NCBI RefSeq assembly: GCF_024756275.1
Contig: NZ_JANUGQ010000033.1
Coordinates: 1-64,000, forward strand
Source: Streptomyces pyxinae
GTDB lineage: Bacteria > Actinomycetota > Actinomycetes > Streptomycetales > Streptomycetaceae
Length of the DNA stretch: 64,000 nt
Direction: 5' to 3'
Numbering within the stretch: position 1 is the stretch's first letter; the number at the start of each line of letters is the position of its first letter. Under the pieces are notes generated by a model. The model saw only the letters and a program-made list of their open reading frames with translations, was not told where the DNA came from and ran no database searches. Positions 17,701-25,344 of the stretch are shown here, in pieces. A program made the position numbers and the translations under genes.

Positions 17701-18221
17701 GGAGCGGCGCTCTCCCGGGCGACCGTCCAGAACCGCTCGGCGACGCCGGCCAGGAACACCGTCCCCAGCAGGAAGGCGAGCGCCAGGCCCGGCGTCCAGT
17801 CGAGCCACAGCGGGGCGACGACCAGCAGCGCCACCCGCACTCCGTCGGCGGCGACCATGGTCCAGCGCCGGTCCAGCGGCCCGCCGGGCGTGGTCAGGGT
17901 GGTCAGCGGCCCCAGCAGTACGGCTCCGAAGAGCACCGTGGCCAGCACCCGCGCCCCGAAGACCGCGGCGACCGCGAAGGCCGCGCCCCGGTACCCGCCG
18001 CCGAACGCGTCCTCGGCGACCGCCGCCTGGAGCGCGAGCAGCACCAGGACGAGCAGGGCGAGGGCGTCACCGATCCCGCCCACGAGTTGCGCGCTCCACA
18101 ATCGCCGCAACGGCTGCTGGCGCAACAGGGCCCGCACGGCACGCTCGCGGGAGTCCGCGGCGAGGGCGGCGTCGGTGTCCGAGGTGGGGCTCAGGACCGT
18201 TGGCTGCTCGGCTCGCGTCAT
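14763..18221 (-). CDS. tmk: Thymidylate kinase fused to an MFS-transporter-like domain
   Basis: This 1152-residue protein has four parts. Residues about 40-480 form a multi-helix membrane domain like an MFS permease. Residues about 508-715 are a complete dTMP kinase, with P-loop GGDGAGKST, the DR(Y/F) motif in ISDRYIDSSVAYQGAG, and REPG in VVTREPGATP. Residues about 720-870 are a long Glu/Arg/Lys/Ala coiled coil. The rest is low-complexity and acidic, with repeats such as ITVPTPVVRP (twice), PRVRMRKD (twice, plus a related PRVDMRKD) and AETAVLPPVR (twice). Normal bacterial Tmk has about 210 residues. The kinase makes dTDP for DNA synthesis. The fusion is known in Streptomyces; the role of the membrane part is not, and it may place dTTP synthesis at the membrane. 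Confidence 0.9.
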   Translation of the reverse strand: MTRAEQPTVLSPTSDTDAALAADSRERAVRALLRQQPLRRLWSAQLVGGIGDALALLVLVLLALQAAVAEDAFGGGYRGAAFAVAAVFGARVLATVLFGAVLLGPLTTLTTPGGPLDRRWTMVAADGVRVALLVVAPLWLDWTPGLALAFLLGTVFLAGVAERFWTVARESAAPALLPAPPPEGAAVRPLPDHLDALRRLSLRTSFATIPGAAVTLLVATLIGNLLGTGVEWFTLHQAALGSYVAAGLFAASVSVLTSLELPGLPAPRPRSPLEGLRRPVSGGAAERGRTGAVPLLVLACAAVAGAIASAAAVAVLHGGDLGGGPVAYALLVLALTGGTGAGIRTAGAVLPALSRRRLLALALTATGAALLAMGLVPDLATVLFLALGAGYAAGVAANTGHVLIDQETEEPRRARITEHLQAVVRVAVALGALVAPLLAAAIGPHRLSSGDFVFAHGGAAFTLMLVGALLLPVAALVLAKADDRSGVPLRRDLLDALRGADPVQAPAATGFFIALEGGDGAGKSTQVETLAEWIRAKGHEVVVTREPGATPMGKRLRSILLDISSAGLSNRAEALLYAADRAEHVDSLVRPALARGAVVISDRYIDSSVAYQGAGRDLSPTEIARISRWATGGLVPHLTVLLDVSPETARERFTEAPDRLESEPAEFHRRVRAGFLALAAADSSRYLVVDAGRRPEEVATVVRHRLDQLLPLSEAEIKAREEARRAAEEAARRKAEKEAARKAEEERLERERQEQLARLRAEEEERKRREEEEARQREAEREAERKAEEERRLAEEAARKAEEERRRREAEEKARREEQERLRLLHEEQVRIREEAEARRLEKQRKAEEALLRAEEARRQAEAAAAASAAASAAAEESASEITVPTPVVRPEEITVPTPVVRPDEVTEEVPAPRVDMRKDAGGEDLRDVREDSGDVRGAGDVRGDRRDAVTEELPQPRVRMRKDEVTEELPRVRMRKDEPGEPHAPAVSEDRAARGSAGSAADAAETAVLPPVRDTGPDDAAETAVLPPVRPDGPARPEGPGGPIGEGGPARESAADRVPPGFFRDEVPGRGGRPESGGGTSSGGRPGSSAGTSSGGPEASGGTERTRELPQVDEEGRPKRRSDWAEETPLDDLPSLADELLGPHDDEDRRR

Positions 18222-18952
18222 CCCCTCAGCCTATCCGGCGGGGCCGACACCCAGTCGTCCCCGCCCGAACACGTGCACGGCCCGGGCCGTCACGGCGCCC
18301 GGCACCCCGGCCGCCGGGCGCTCACCGCCGGGCGCCGACCCCACGACCGCCGGCGCCCGGCGGCGCCGGCGGCCACCACGGCGACCGCTTCCGGGCGACC
18401 CGGGAACAACCCGGGGCGCCCGGAAACAACCCGTCGGCAGCGCACGAACAGGAACGGTCCGCCCGGCACCGGACACACGGCGACGACAGCTCCGGCGCAC
18501 AGCGGCCGACCGCCCGGCCGATCGGCGCACGGCACCCGGCCGCCAGTCGCCCGGCGCACGGCCTCCGCCCCCTGGGCCCGGTCACCCGGCGCAGGGCCTC
18601 CGCCCCCGGGCCCCGGTCGCCCGGCGCCCGGCGACGCACCGCCCGGCGCCCGGCGTCGAGCCGTCAGCGCCGAGCCACCCTTCACCGGCATCCGGCTGAT
18701 CATGCGCCCGGATGCGGGCACTGCCCAGCACCACCCGGAGCCCTCCGGCCCCGCCCGGCACAGGCCCCGCCCGGCACCCGGCACCCGGCACCCGGCACGC
18801 GGCACGCAACCGGATGCGAGCACCACCCGGCGCCGCGCGGAACCTCCCGGGTCCGCCTGGAAGCGGGCCCGGTACCGGGCCGGACCGACGCCCGGAAATC
18901 CGAGCGCGGGCCGAGCCCCCCCAAGGAAGCCCCGGGGGTCATCCGGCCGGGC
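18222..18952. other. Gene-free, extremely G+C-rich spacer with short repeats
   Basis: No frame here looks coding. The spacer is full of CCCGGC-type words in all frames, including five tandem 7-bp units (18770-18804) and decamer-like echoes such as GCCCGGTCACCCGGCGC near 18580-18640. It separates topA from the thymidylate kinase gene on the same strand. The promoter of the latter must lie in its left part. Confidence 0.6.
18770..18804. repeat. Tandem 7-bp repeat CCCGGCA, five copies
   Basis: Four exact CCCGGCA units are followed by one variant, CGCGGCA. They lie in the non-coding spacer downstream of topA. Confidence 0.8.
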
Positions 18953-21856
18953 CTACTCCTCGCCCGCGCCCCGCTGCTCGGCGGCCGCACCCGTGCCCGA
19001 GCCGGCGGCGGACGCGGCACGCGCCGACGACGCGGCGGTGGTGGTCTTCTTCGCCGCCGTCTTCTTGGCGGCCGCCGTGGTGCTCTTCTTGGCCGTCGCC
19101 GTCTTTTTCGCGGCCGTCTTCTTGGCCGGAGCCTTCTTCGCGGTGGCGGTCTTCTTGGCCGGGGCCTTCTTCGCCGCCTTCTTGGCGGTCTTCTTGGCCG
19201 GGCCCTTCGCCCGCTTCTCCGCGAGCAGCTCGTACCCGCGCTCCGGTGTGATCGTCTCCACGCTGTCGCCGGTCCGCAGTGTCGCGTTGGTCTCGCCGTC
19301 CGTGACGTACGGACCGAACCGGCCGTCCTTGACCACCACCGGACGCTCGCTCACCGGGTCGGTGCCCAGCTCCTTCAGCGGCGGCTTGGCGGCCGCCCGG
19401 CCCCGCTGCTTGGGCTGCGCGTAGATCGCGAGCGCCTCCTCCAGCGTGATGGTGAAGAGCTGCTCCTCGTCGGTCAGCGAGCGGGAGTCCGTCCCCTTCT
19501 TCAGATACGGGCCGTACCTGCCGTTCTGCGCGGTGATCTCCACGCCCTCCGGGTCGGCGCCCACCACCCGGGGCAGCGACATCAGCCGCAGGGCGTCCTC
19601 CAGGGTGACCGTGTCCAGGCTCATGGTCTTGAAGAGCGAGGCGGTGCGCGGCTTCACCGCGTTCTTGCCGGTCTTCGGGGTGCCCTCGGGCAGCACCTCG
19701 GTGACATACGGGCCGTACCGGCCGTCCTTGGCGACGATGGCGTGCCCGGTCGACGGGTCCGTGCCCAGCTCGAAGTCGCCGCTCGGCTTGGCCAGCAGTT
19801 CCTCGGCGTACTCCACCGAGAGCTCGTCCGGCGCCAGGTCCTCCGGGACGTCGGCGCGCTGGTGGCCCTCCGCGTCCTTCTCGCCGCGCTCGACGTACGG
19901 GCCGTAGCGGCCGACCCGGAGCACGATGTCGTTGCCCACCGGGAAGGAGGAGATCTCCCGGGCGTCGATCGCGCCCAGGTCGGTGACCAGTTCCTTCAGC
20001 CCGCCGAGGTGGTCGCCGTCGCCGTTGCCCGCCGCGGCGGCGGCACCGGCGGCGGGGTCGCCCTCGCCGAAGTAGAAGCGCTTCAGCCACGGCACGGCCT
20101 GCGCCTCGCCGCGCGCGATCCGGTCGAGGTCGTCCTCCATCCGCGCGGTGAAGTCGTAGTCGACCAGCCGGCCGAAGTGCTTCTCCAGCAGATTGACCAC
20201 GGCGAAGGAGAGGAAGGACGGCACGAGTGCCGTGCCCTTCTTGAAGACATAGCCGCGGTCGAGGATGGTGCCCAGGATCGAGGCGTACGTCGAGGGGCGC
20301 CCGATCTCGCGCTCCTCCAGCTCCTTGACGAGCGAGGCCTCGGTGTAGCGGGCGGGCGGCTTGGTGGCGTGCCCGTCCGCGGTGATCTCCTCGGCGGTCA
20401 GCGCGTCGCCCTCCGCGACCTGCGGCAGCCGGCGCTCACGGTCGTCGAGCTCGGCGTTGGGGTCGTCGGCCCCCTCCACATACGCCTTCATGAAGCCGTG
20501 GAAGGTGATCGTCTTGCCGGACGCGGTGAACTCGGCGTCCCGGCCGTCGCTCGCCCGGCCGCCGATCCGCACGGTGACCGAGTTGCCGGTGGCGTCCTTC
20601 ATCTGGGAGGCGACGGTCCGCTTCCAGATCAGCTCGTACAGCTTGAACTGGTCGCCGGTGAGACCGGTCTCGGCGGGGGTGCGGAAACGGTCGCCCGACG
20701 GGCGGATGGCCTCGTGCGCCTCCTGCGCGTTCTTCACCTTGCCCGCGTAGACGCGCGGCGCGGCCGGCAGGTAGTCGGCGCCGTAGAGCTGCGTGACCTG
20801 CGAGCGGGCGGCCGCCACGGCGGTGTCGGAGAGCACCGTGGAGTCGGTACGCATATAGGTGATGAAGCCGTTCTCGTACAGCTTCTGCGCGACCTGCATC
20901 GTCGCCTTCGCCCCGAAGCCGAGCTTGCGGCTCGCCTCCTGCTGGAGCGTGGTGGTGCGGAACGGCGCGTAGGGCGAGCGGCGGTACGGCTTGGACTCGA
21001 CCGAGCGGACGCCGAACGCGGTGTCGGCGAGCGCGGCGGCCAGCGCGCGGGCGCTGGCCTCGTCCAGGTGGAGCACCTGGCCGGTCTTGAGCCGGCCGTC
21101 CGGGCCGAAGTCGCGGCCCTGGGCGACCCGCCGGCCGTCGACCGAGGCCAGCCGGGCCACCAGGTTCGCCGGGTCGGAGGCGTCGCCGGTCCGGCCGGTA
21201 CCGAAGGTGCCGGTCAGGTCCCAGTACTCGGCGGAGCGGAAGGCGATCCGCTCCCGCTCGCGCTCCACCACCAGCCGGGTGGCGACGGACTGCACCCGGC
21301 CGGCCGACAGCCGGGGCATGACCTTCTTCCACAGCACCGGCGAGACCTCGTAGCCGTACAGCCGGTCGAGGATGCGGCGGGTCTCCTGGGCGTCGACCAT
21401 CCGCTGGTTCAGCTGGCGCGGGTTGGCGACGGCGGCGCGGATCGCGTCCTTGGTGATCTCGTGGAAGACCATCCGGTGGACGGGGACCTTGGGCTTCAGG
21501 ACCTCCAGCAGATGCCAGGCGATGGCCTCGCCCTCGCGGTCCTCATCGGTGGCGAGGTAGAGCTCGTCGGACTCCGCGAGCTGTTCCTTCAACTTGCGGA
21601 CCTGGGCCTTCTTGTCCGCGTTGACGACGTAGATGGGCTGGAAGTCGTGCTCGACGTCCACCCCGAGGCGGCGCACCTCACCGGTGTACTTCTCGGGCAC
21701 CTCGGCGGCGCCGTTGGGGAGGTCGCGGATGTGCCCGACGCTCGCCTCGACGACATAGCCGGGGCCGAGGTAGCCCTTGATCGTCTTCGCCTTGGCAGGC
21801 GACTCGACGATGACGAGTCGGCGGCCGCCCTGTGCGGTCTCGCTGGTCGGGGACAA
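18953..21856 (-). CDS. topA: DNA topoisomerase I
   Basis: A 967-residue type IA topoisomerase that relaxes negative supercoils. The Toprim domain comes first (LVIVESPAKAKTIKGYLG, then ATDEDREGEAIAWH), and the catalytic Tyr is in GFITYMRTDS near residue 335. Instead of zinc fingers, the C-terminus has four repeats around (G/D)GR(Y/F)GPYV (near plus positions 19900, 19720, 19520 and 19310) and a tail of about 75 residues rich in KKTAAKK, the actinobacterial pattern that aids DNA binding and processivity. TTG 21856 is chosen because the conserved N-terminus begins there and GGAGAG lies upstream. Topology-dependent control of topA promoters is known in Streptomyces. Confidence 0.95.
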   Translation of the reverse strand: MSPTSETAQGGRRLVIVESPAKAKTIKGYLGPGYVVEASVGHIRDLPNGAAEVPEKYTGEVRRLGVDVEHDFQPIYVVNADKKAQVRKLKEQLAESDELYLATDEDREGEAIAWHLLEVLKPKVPVHRMVFHEITKDAIRAAVANPRQLNQRMVDAQETRRILDRLYGYEVSPVLWKKVMPRLSAGRVQSVATRLVVERERERIAFRSAEYWDLTGTFGTGRTGDASDPANLVARLASVDGRRVAQGRDFGPDGRLKTGQVLHLDEASARALAAALADTAFGVRSVESKPYRRSPYAPFRTTTLQQEASRKLGFGAKATMQVAQKLYENGFITYMRTDSTVLSDTAVAAARSQVTQLYGADYLPAAPRVYAGKVKNAQEAHEAIRPSGDRFRTPAETGLTGDQFKLYELIWKRTVASQMKDATGNSVTVRIGGRASDGRDAEFTASGKTITFHGFMKAYVEGADDPNAELDDRERRLPQVAEGDALTAEEITADGHATKPPARYTEASLVKELEEREIGRPSTYASILGTILDRGYVFKKGTALVPSFLSFAVVNLLEKHFGRLVDYDFTARMEDDLDRIARGEAQAVPWLKRFYFGEGDPAAGAAAAAGNGDGDHLGGLKELVTDLGAIDAREISSFPVGNDIVLRVGRYGPYVERGEKDAEGHQRADVPEDLAPDELSVEYAEELLAKPSGDFELGTDPSTGHAIVAKDGRYGPYVTEVLPEGTPKTGKNAVKPRTASLFKTMSLDTVTLEDALRLMSLPRVVGADPEGVEITAQNGRYGPYLKKGTDSRSLTDEEQLFTITLEEALAIYAQPKQRGRAAAKPPLKELGTDPVSERPVVVKDGRFGPYVTDGETNATLRTGDSVETITPERGYELLAEKRAKGPAKKTAKKAAKKAPAKKTATAKKAPAKKTAAKKTATAKKSTTAAAKKTAAKKTTTAASSARAASAAGSGTGAAAEQRGAGEE

Positions 21857-22113
21857 CTTGGCTCTTCTCTCCGGTCGACGCTCGGTGGCAGGTGCGGAGC
21901 GGTCGGTCGTACCACGCGCACTGCCGTGACGCTGCTGTCGCTGCGGAGTGTGACGGTACAACCCGCCGCCGTGTCAAACGGCGAAAGCCCGCAACGGCCA
22001 CTCGAACGGTAACCCGAGTCCTGGCATTCCTGCCGCCCGGACTCCTCAGAAGCTCCCTGCCCTGACCGGAGCCGCCCATTCCGCCGCGTACCGGGGAAGG
22101 GGGGTGCGAACGC

Positions 22114-22311
22114 TCAGATCCGGCCGAAGCACCACACCCCGAGAATCACGAAGGCCGCGCCCAGCGTCACGGCGAAGGTGGCCGCCGCGGCCGGGGCGGT
22201 GCCCAGGGCCACCGGCACCCGGTGCAGGGTGCGTGCCCCCGTCCACACCAGCAGCCCGGCACCGAACAGTGTGAACGCCAGCCCGGCGAAGATGGCCGGT
22301 CCCGTCTCCAT
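22114..22311 (-). CDS. Small two-helix membrane protein
   Basis: 65 residues, nearly all hydrophobic, with helices at about 8-26 (FAGLAFTLFGAGLLVWTG) and 40-60 (AAATFAVTLGAAFVILGVWC). Third positions are G/C-ended and a purine-rich stretch precedes ATG 22311. It stands alone between topA and a methyltransferase gene on the same strand. I do not recognise the family. Confidence 0.6.
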   Translation of the reverse strand: METGPAIFAGLAFTLFGAGLLVWTGARTLHRVPVALGTAPAAAATFAVTLGAAFVILGVWCFGRI

Positions 22312-22569
22312 GTCGTACCCCGTTCCGCTCCTCGGACCTTTCGGATGTCCCCGAGGGGGAGGCTGACACCTCCGGACATCGGCGGCGCGAATTGCGGGTG
22401 AACGGAACGCGAGCCGCCCCCGGTTTCACCCGCCCGGCGCCGCCGGGGGCCGCCCCCCGCACCGCGCCGGCGGCCCCGTCCGCCTCCGGCACACCCGCGG
22501 CCCGGGCCCCGCCGGTCCGACGGACCCCGCGCGGCCCGTACGATCCCGTGCGGCCCCGCGCGGGTCCCC

Positions 22570-24090
22570 TCACCCGGTCGCGGCGGGCGGCTCCAGGAAG
22601 CCCTCCGCCACCAACAGCCGGATGGCCTCGGGGGTGCGGTCCCGGAGCAGCACCGGGTCCTCCCCCATCAGCTGGGCGATCGCGTCCAGGATCCGTCCGG
22701 CGCTGAGCGTCCCGTCGCAGACCCCGGCGAAGCCGGCGGCGACCGCGTCCACCTTGGTGGCCCGGCGCATGCCCCGGTTCTGCCGGAGCAGCACGTGCTC
22801 CGGGTCCTCCGCCCCCGGCAGTCCCACCTGCTCCTGCACCACCTCGGGGGCGAGCAGGAAGTGCGTCTCCAGCAGGGCCGCGTCGTCATGGGCGCGCAGG
22901 AAGTCCTGGCGCGCGAAGTGCGCTCGTACGGTCTCGCCCAGCGGCTGCTCCACCGGGTGCGGCCACTCCTCGGTCACGATCGACGGCTCGGCCGCGCCCG
23001 ACTTGCGCAGGGTGATCCAGCCGAAGCCGACCGCCCTGGTCCGCCGCGCCTCGAACTCGTCCAGCCAGGCTCCGTACAACTCCGCGTACCGTGCCGGGTC
23101 GTCGCGGTGGTCCCCGGCGTCCCGCAGCCACAGCTCGGCGTACTGGGTGACGTCCTGCACCTCGCGCTGGACGATCCAGGCGTCGCAGCCGGGCGGCACC
23201 CAGGAACGGAGCCGGTCCTGCCAGTCCTCGTCCGCCACGTGCTGCCAGTTGGCCAGAAAGTGCGCGTACCCCCCTTCGTTGAGCCGGTCGCCCGCCTGCC
23301 GCACCAGGGTCCGGCACAGGTCGTCCCCGCCCATGCCGCCGTCCCGGTAGGTGAGGCGGGCACCGGGCGAGATGACGAACGGCGGGTTGGAGACGATCAG
23401 GTCGTACATCTCCGACCCCACCGGCGCGAAGAGCGAGCCGGCGCGCAGATCGGCCTCGGGGGCACCGGAGAGCGCCAGCGTGAGCCGGGTGAACTCCAGC
23501 GCCCGGGGGTTGAGGTCGGTCGCCGTCACCCGGATGGCCTGCTGTGCGGCGTGCAGCGCCTGGATACCGGAGCCGGTCCCGAGGTCCAGCGCGGCGGCGA
23601 CGGGCATGCGCACGGTGAGGCCGGCGAGCGTGGTGGACGCTCCGCCGACGCCCAGCACCACCCCCTCGGCCCGGCCGCTCGCCCCGCCGGCGCCGCCGAC
23701 CGAGCAGCCGAGGTCGGAGACGACGAACCAGTCCTCGCCCTCGGGACCGCCGTACGGGCGAATGTCCACGGTGGCGGCGACCTCCCCGCCCGGACACTCG
23801 GTCACCCATCCGTCCGCGAGCGCCTCGTCCAGCGGCAGGGCGGCGCGGGCCCGGTCGGGCGCCACCGGGCGCTGGAGCAGGAAGAGCCGGACGAGCGTGT
23901 CGAGCGGGCCGTCCCCCCGGGTGGCGCGCAGGGCGGGCACCGTCTCGCCGCGGGCGAGGGCGGCGTAGGCGGCGGCGCCGAGCCGCTCCAGCAGGCCGTC
24001 GGCGGTGAAGTCGGCGGCGAGCAGGGCTGCGCGGAGGCGGTCGGCGCGCGCGGGCACCGGGAGGCTGGCGGTAAGGCTGGTCGTACTCAC
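22570..24090 (-). CDS. SAM-dependent methyltransferase (HemK/RsmC-like fold)
   Basis: A 506-residue protein from GTG 24090. The centre is a class I methyltransferase with SAM motif ALDLGTGSGIQAL and catalytic motif SNPPF (in DLIVSNPPFVISPG), the NPP(F/Y) signature of N-methyltransferases acting on amino groups of protein Gln or of bases. An N-terminal helical domain of about 150 residues and a C-terminal winged-helix-like domain flank it. The architecture is conserved in Streptomyces, but I do not know the substrate. The long upstream extension to 24222 is Arg-rich and not credible. Confidence 0.8.
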   Translation of the reverse strand: MSTTSLTASLPVPARADRLRAALLAADFTADGLLERLGAAAYAALARGETVPALRATRGDGPLDTLVRLFLLQRPVAPDRARAALPLDEALADGWVTECPGGEVAATVDIRPYGGPEGEDWFVVSDLGCSVGGAGGASGRAEGVVLGVGGASTTLAGLTVRMPVAAALDLGTGSGIQALHAAQQAIRVTATDLNPRALEFTRLTLALSGAPEADLRAGSLFAPVGSEMYDLIVSNPPFVISPGARLTYRDGGMGGDDLCRTLVRQAGDRLNEGGYAHFLANWQHVADEDWQDRLRSWVPPGCDAWIVQREVQDVTQYAELWLRDAGDHRDDPARYAELYGAWLDEFEARRTRAVGFGWITLRKSGAAEPSIVTEEWPHPVEQPLGETVRAHFARQDFLRAHDDAALLETHFLLAPEVVQEQVGLPGAEDPEHVLLRQNRGMRRATKVDAVAAGFAGVCDGTLSAGRILDAIAQLMGEDPVLLRDRTPEAIRLLVAEGFLEPPAATG

Positions 24091-24141
24091 CCGCTCATTG
24101 TGACCACGACCACGGAGGGAAGACGAGCGGCCCGGCCTTCC

Positions 24142-24191
24142 TGTGGAAAACCGGGCCGCCCGGACCCGGACGACGGCCGGCCTGTGGACAA
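24142..24191. promoter_or_regulatory. Two DnaA-box-like sites upstream of the methyltransferase gene
   Basis: TGTGGACAA at 24183-24191 is the exact complement of the Streptomyces DnaA box TTGTCCACA. TGTGGAAAA at 24142-24150 fits the relaxed box TTWTNCACA. They are 41 bases apart in the same orientation, in an otherwise very G+C-rich spacer. Short DnaA-box clusters outside oriC are known to titrate DnaA in Streptomyces; whether this pair matters is unproven. Confidence 0.45.
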
Positions 24192-24285
24192 CCCGGCGGT
24201 GAACACCCCCACAGCTCGCCAACCTCCGGCCCGGCGGCCTGTCAGCCTGTCAGCCCATCGGCTCGTCGGCCGCGGCCGCCGGTCC

Positions 24286-24341
24286 GTCAGCCGTCAGCCG
24301 TCAGCCGCCAGCCGCCAGCCGTCAGCCGTCAGCCGCCGGCC
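24286..24341. repeat. Tandem 7-bp repeat GTCAGCC, eight units
   Basis: Eight consecutive 7-bp units, five GTCAGCC, two GCCAGCC and a final GCCGGCC, end about 40 bases before the stop codon of the minus-strand lipoprotein gene. Related words (GTCAGCCTGTCAGCCC) precede the array. It lies in the spacer between the lipoprotein and methyltransferase genes. Confidence 0.85.
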
Positions 24342-24384
24342 ATCGGCCACCCGCCGGCGGTCGCCCGTCACTCGCCGCCGGCCG

Positions 24385-25125
24385 TCAGTCGGCCGAGGCG
24401 GAGGCCGAGGCGCTCGTCTTCACCGGCGCCGAGGGCTTGGCCGAACCGGCGGACGAGGCGGACGCCTTCGCGGAAGCGGAGGCGGAGGCCGGACCCGCGG
24501 CCGGGGCGGAGGCGGACGACGAGGCACTCGCACCCGGCTTGGCCGACGGGGCGGAGGCGGTCCTGGAGGGCGACGCCTGGGCCTTCTGGCAGCCGGGCTG
24601 CTTGGCCATGGCCTGGCCGAGCCGGCCGGACTGCAGCTTCGACAGCGCGTCCTGGTCCATCTTCTCGATCTTCTTCAGCCCGTCCGCGACCCCCTGGAGG
24701 CCGTCCGCGAACTTCTGCTGGTTCTTCGGGTCGAGCGCGTCGACCTGCTTCTTCAGCCCCTGGTACGCCGCGGCGGTGGCGTTGAGCTCCTTGACCGCGT
24801 CCTGCTGGACGGAGTCGCCGTTGTCGACCGGCGGGCTGCCGGCGTCCTGGACGGCCTTGGCCAGCGCCTTGTCGGCGTCCGCGATGTCCTGGAACGCCTT
24901 GGAGTCGGCCGACTGGATGTCGGCGGGGCGGCCGTCCGCCGCGGTCGAGATGATGGCCTGCTGGGCGTCGGCCCGCTTCTGGATCTGCGGACGTGCCTGG
25001 TCGCAGACCTTCTTGGCCCAGGCGTCCACCTTCCCACCGCTGTCGTCGTCATCATCACTGCAGCCCGACAGCGCGAGTACCAGCACCGCACCGCCGGACA
25101 GTGCGGCCGCAAGCTTCTTGTTCAC
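24385..25125 (-). CDS. Lipoprotein with Ser/Ala-rich tail
   Basis: GTG 25125 follows GGAAGGGA. The 246-residue product has a signal peptide with lipobox ALSGC (residues 18-22), then an Asp-rich spacer, a helical domain (about 30-175) rich in Lys, Asp, Gln and Ala with little hydrophobic core, and a C-terminal tail of about 70 residues made of Ser, Ala, Pro and Lys. It should be anchored outside the membrane, with the tail perhaps spanning the cell wall. I do not recognise an enzymatic motif. It lies downstream of hppA with 219 bases between them. Confidence 0.75.
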   Translation of the reverse strand: MNKKLAAALSGGAVLVLALSGCSDDDDDSGGKVDAWAKKVCDQARPQIQKRADAQQAIISTAADGRPADIQSADSKAFQDIADADKALAKAVQDAGSPPVDNGDSVQQDAVKELNATAAAYQGLKKQVDALDPKNQQKFADGLQGVADGLKKIEKMDQDALSKLQSGRLGQAMAKQPGCQKAQASPSRTASAPSAKPGASASSSASAPAAGPASASASAKASASSAGSAKPSAPVKTSASASASAD

Positions 25126-25344
25126 CGGTTTGGTCCCTTCCGAGGCTCTCGGCCCCGGAACATACACGCCACCCGGGTGACTCTCGTATGCCGTACGACC
25201 GCTATGTACGTCATTGCAGCCATTTGCACCAAGAGAGAGACGGGTCACCCCGGGCACTCCGGAGGCGTACGGGACGTCAGCACGCCCCGCACGCCTCCCC
25301 GATGACCACCAGTCACACCGGTGACCCGCCGGCTGGAACCGGGG

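Noticed and set aside
15270..19424. Plus-strand frame of 1384 residues opposite the thymidylate kinase fusion and the end of topA
   Set aside because: It is the mirror of real codons in very high-G+C DNA: low-complexity Gly/Arg/Leu composition, no motifs, and it crosses two well-supported genes and the spacer.
18200..22012. Plus-strand frame of 1270 residues opposite topA
   Set aside because: Arg/Gly/Leu-rich shadow of the well-defined TopA reading frame.
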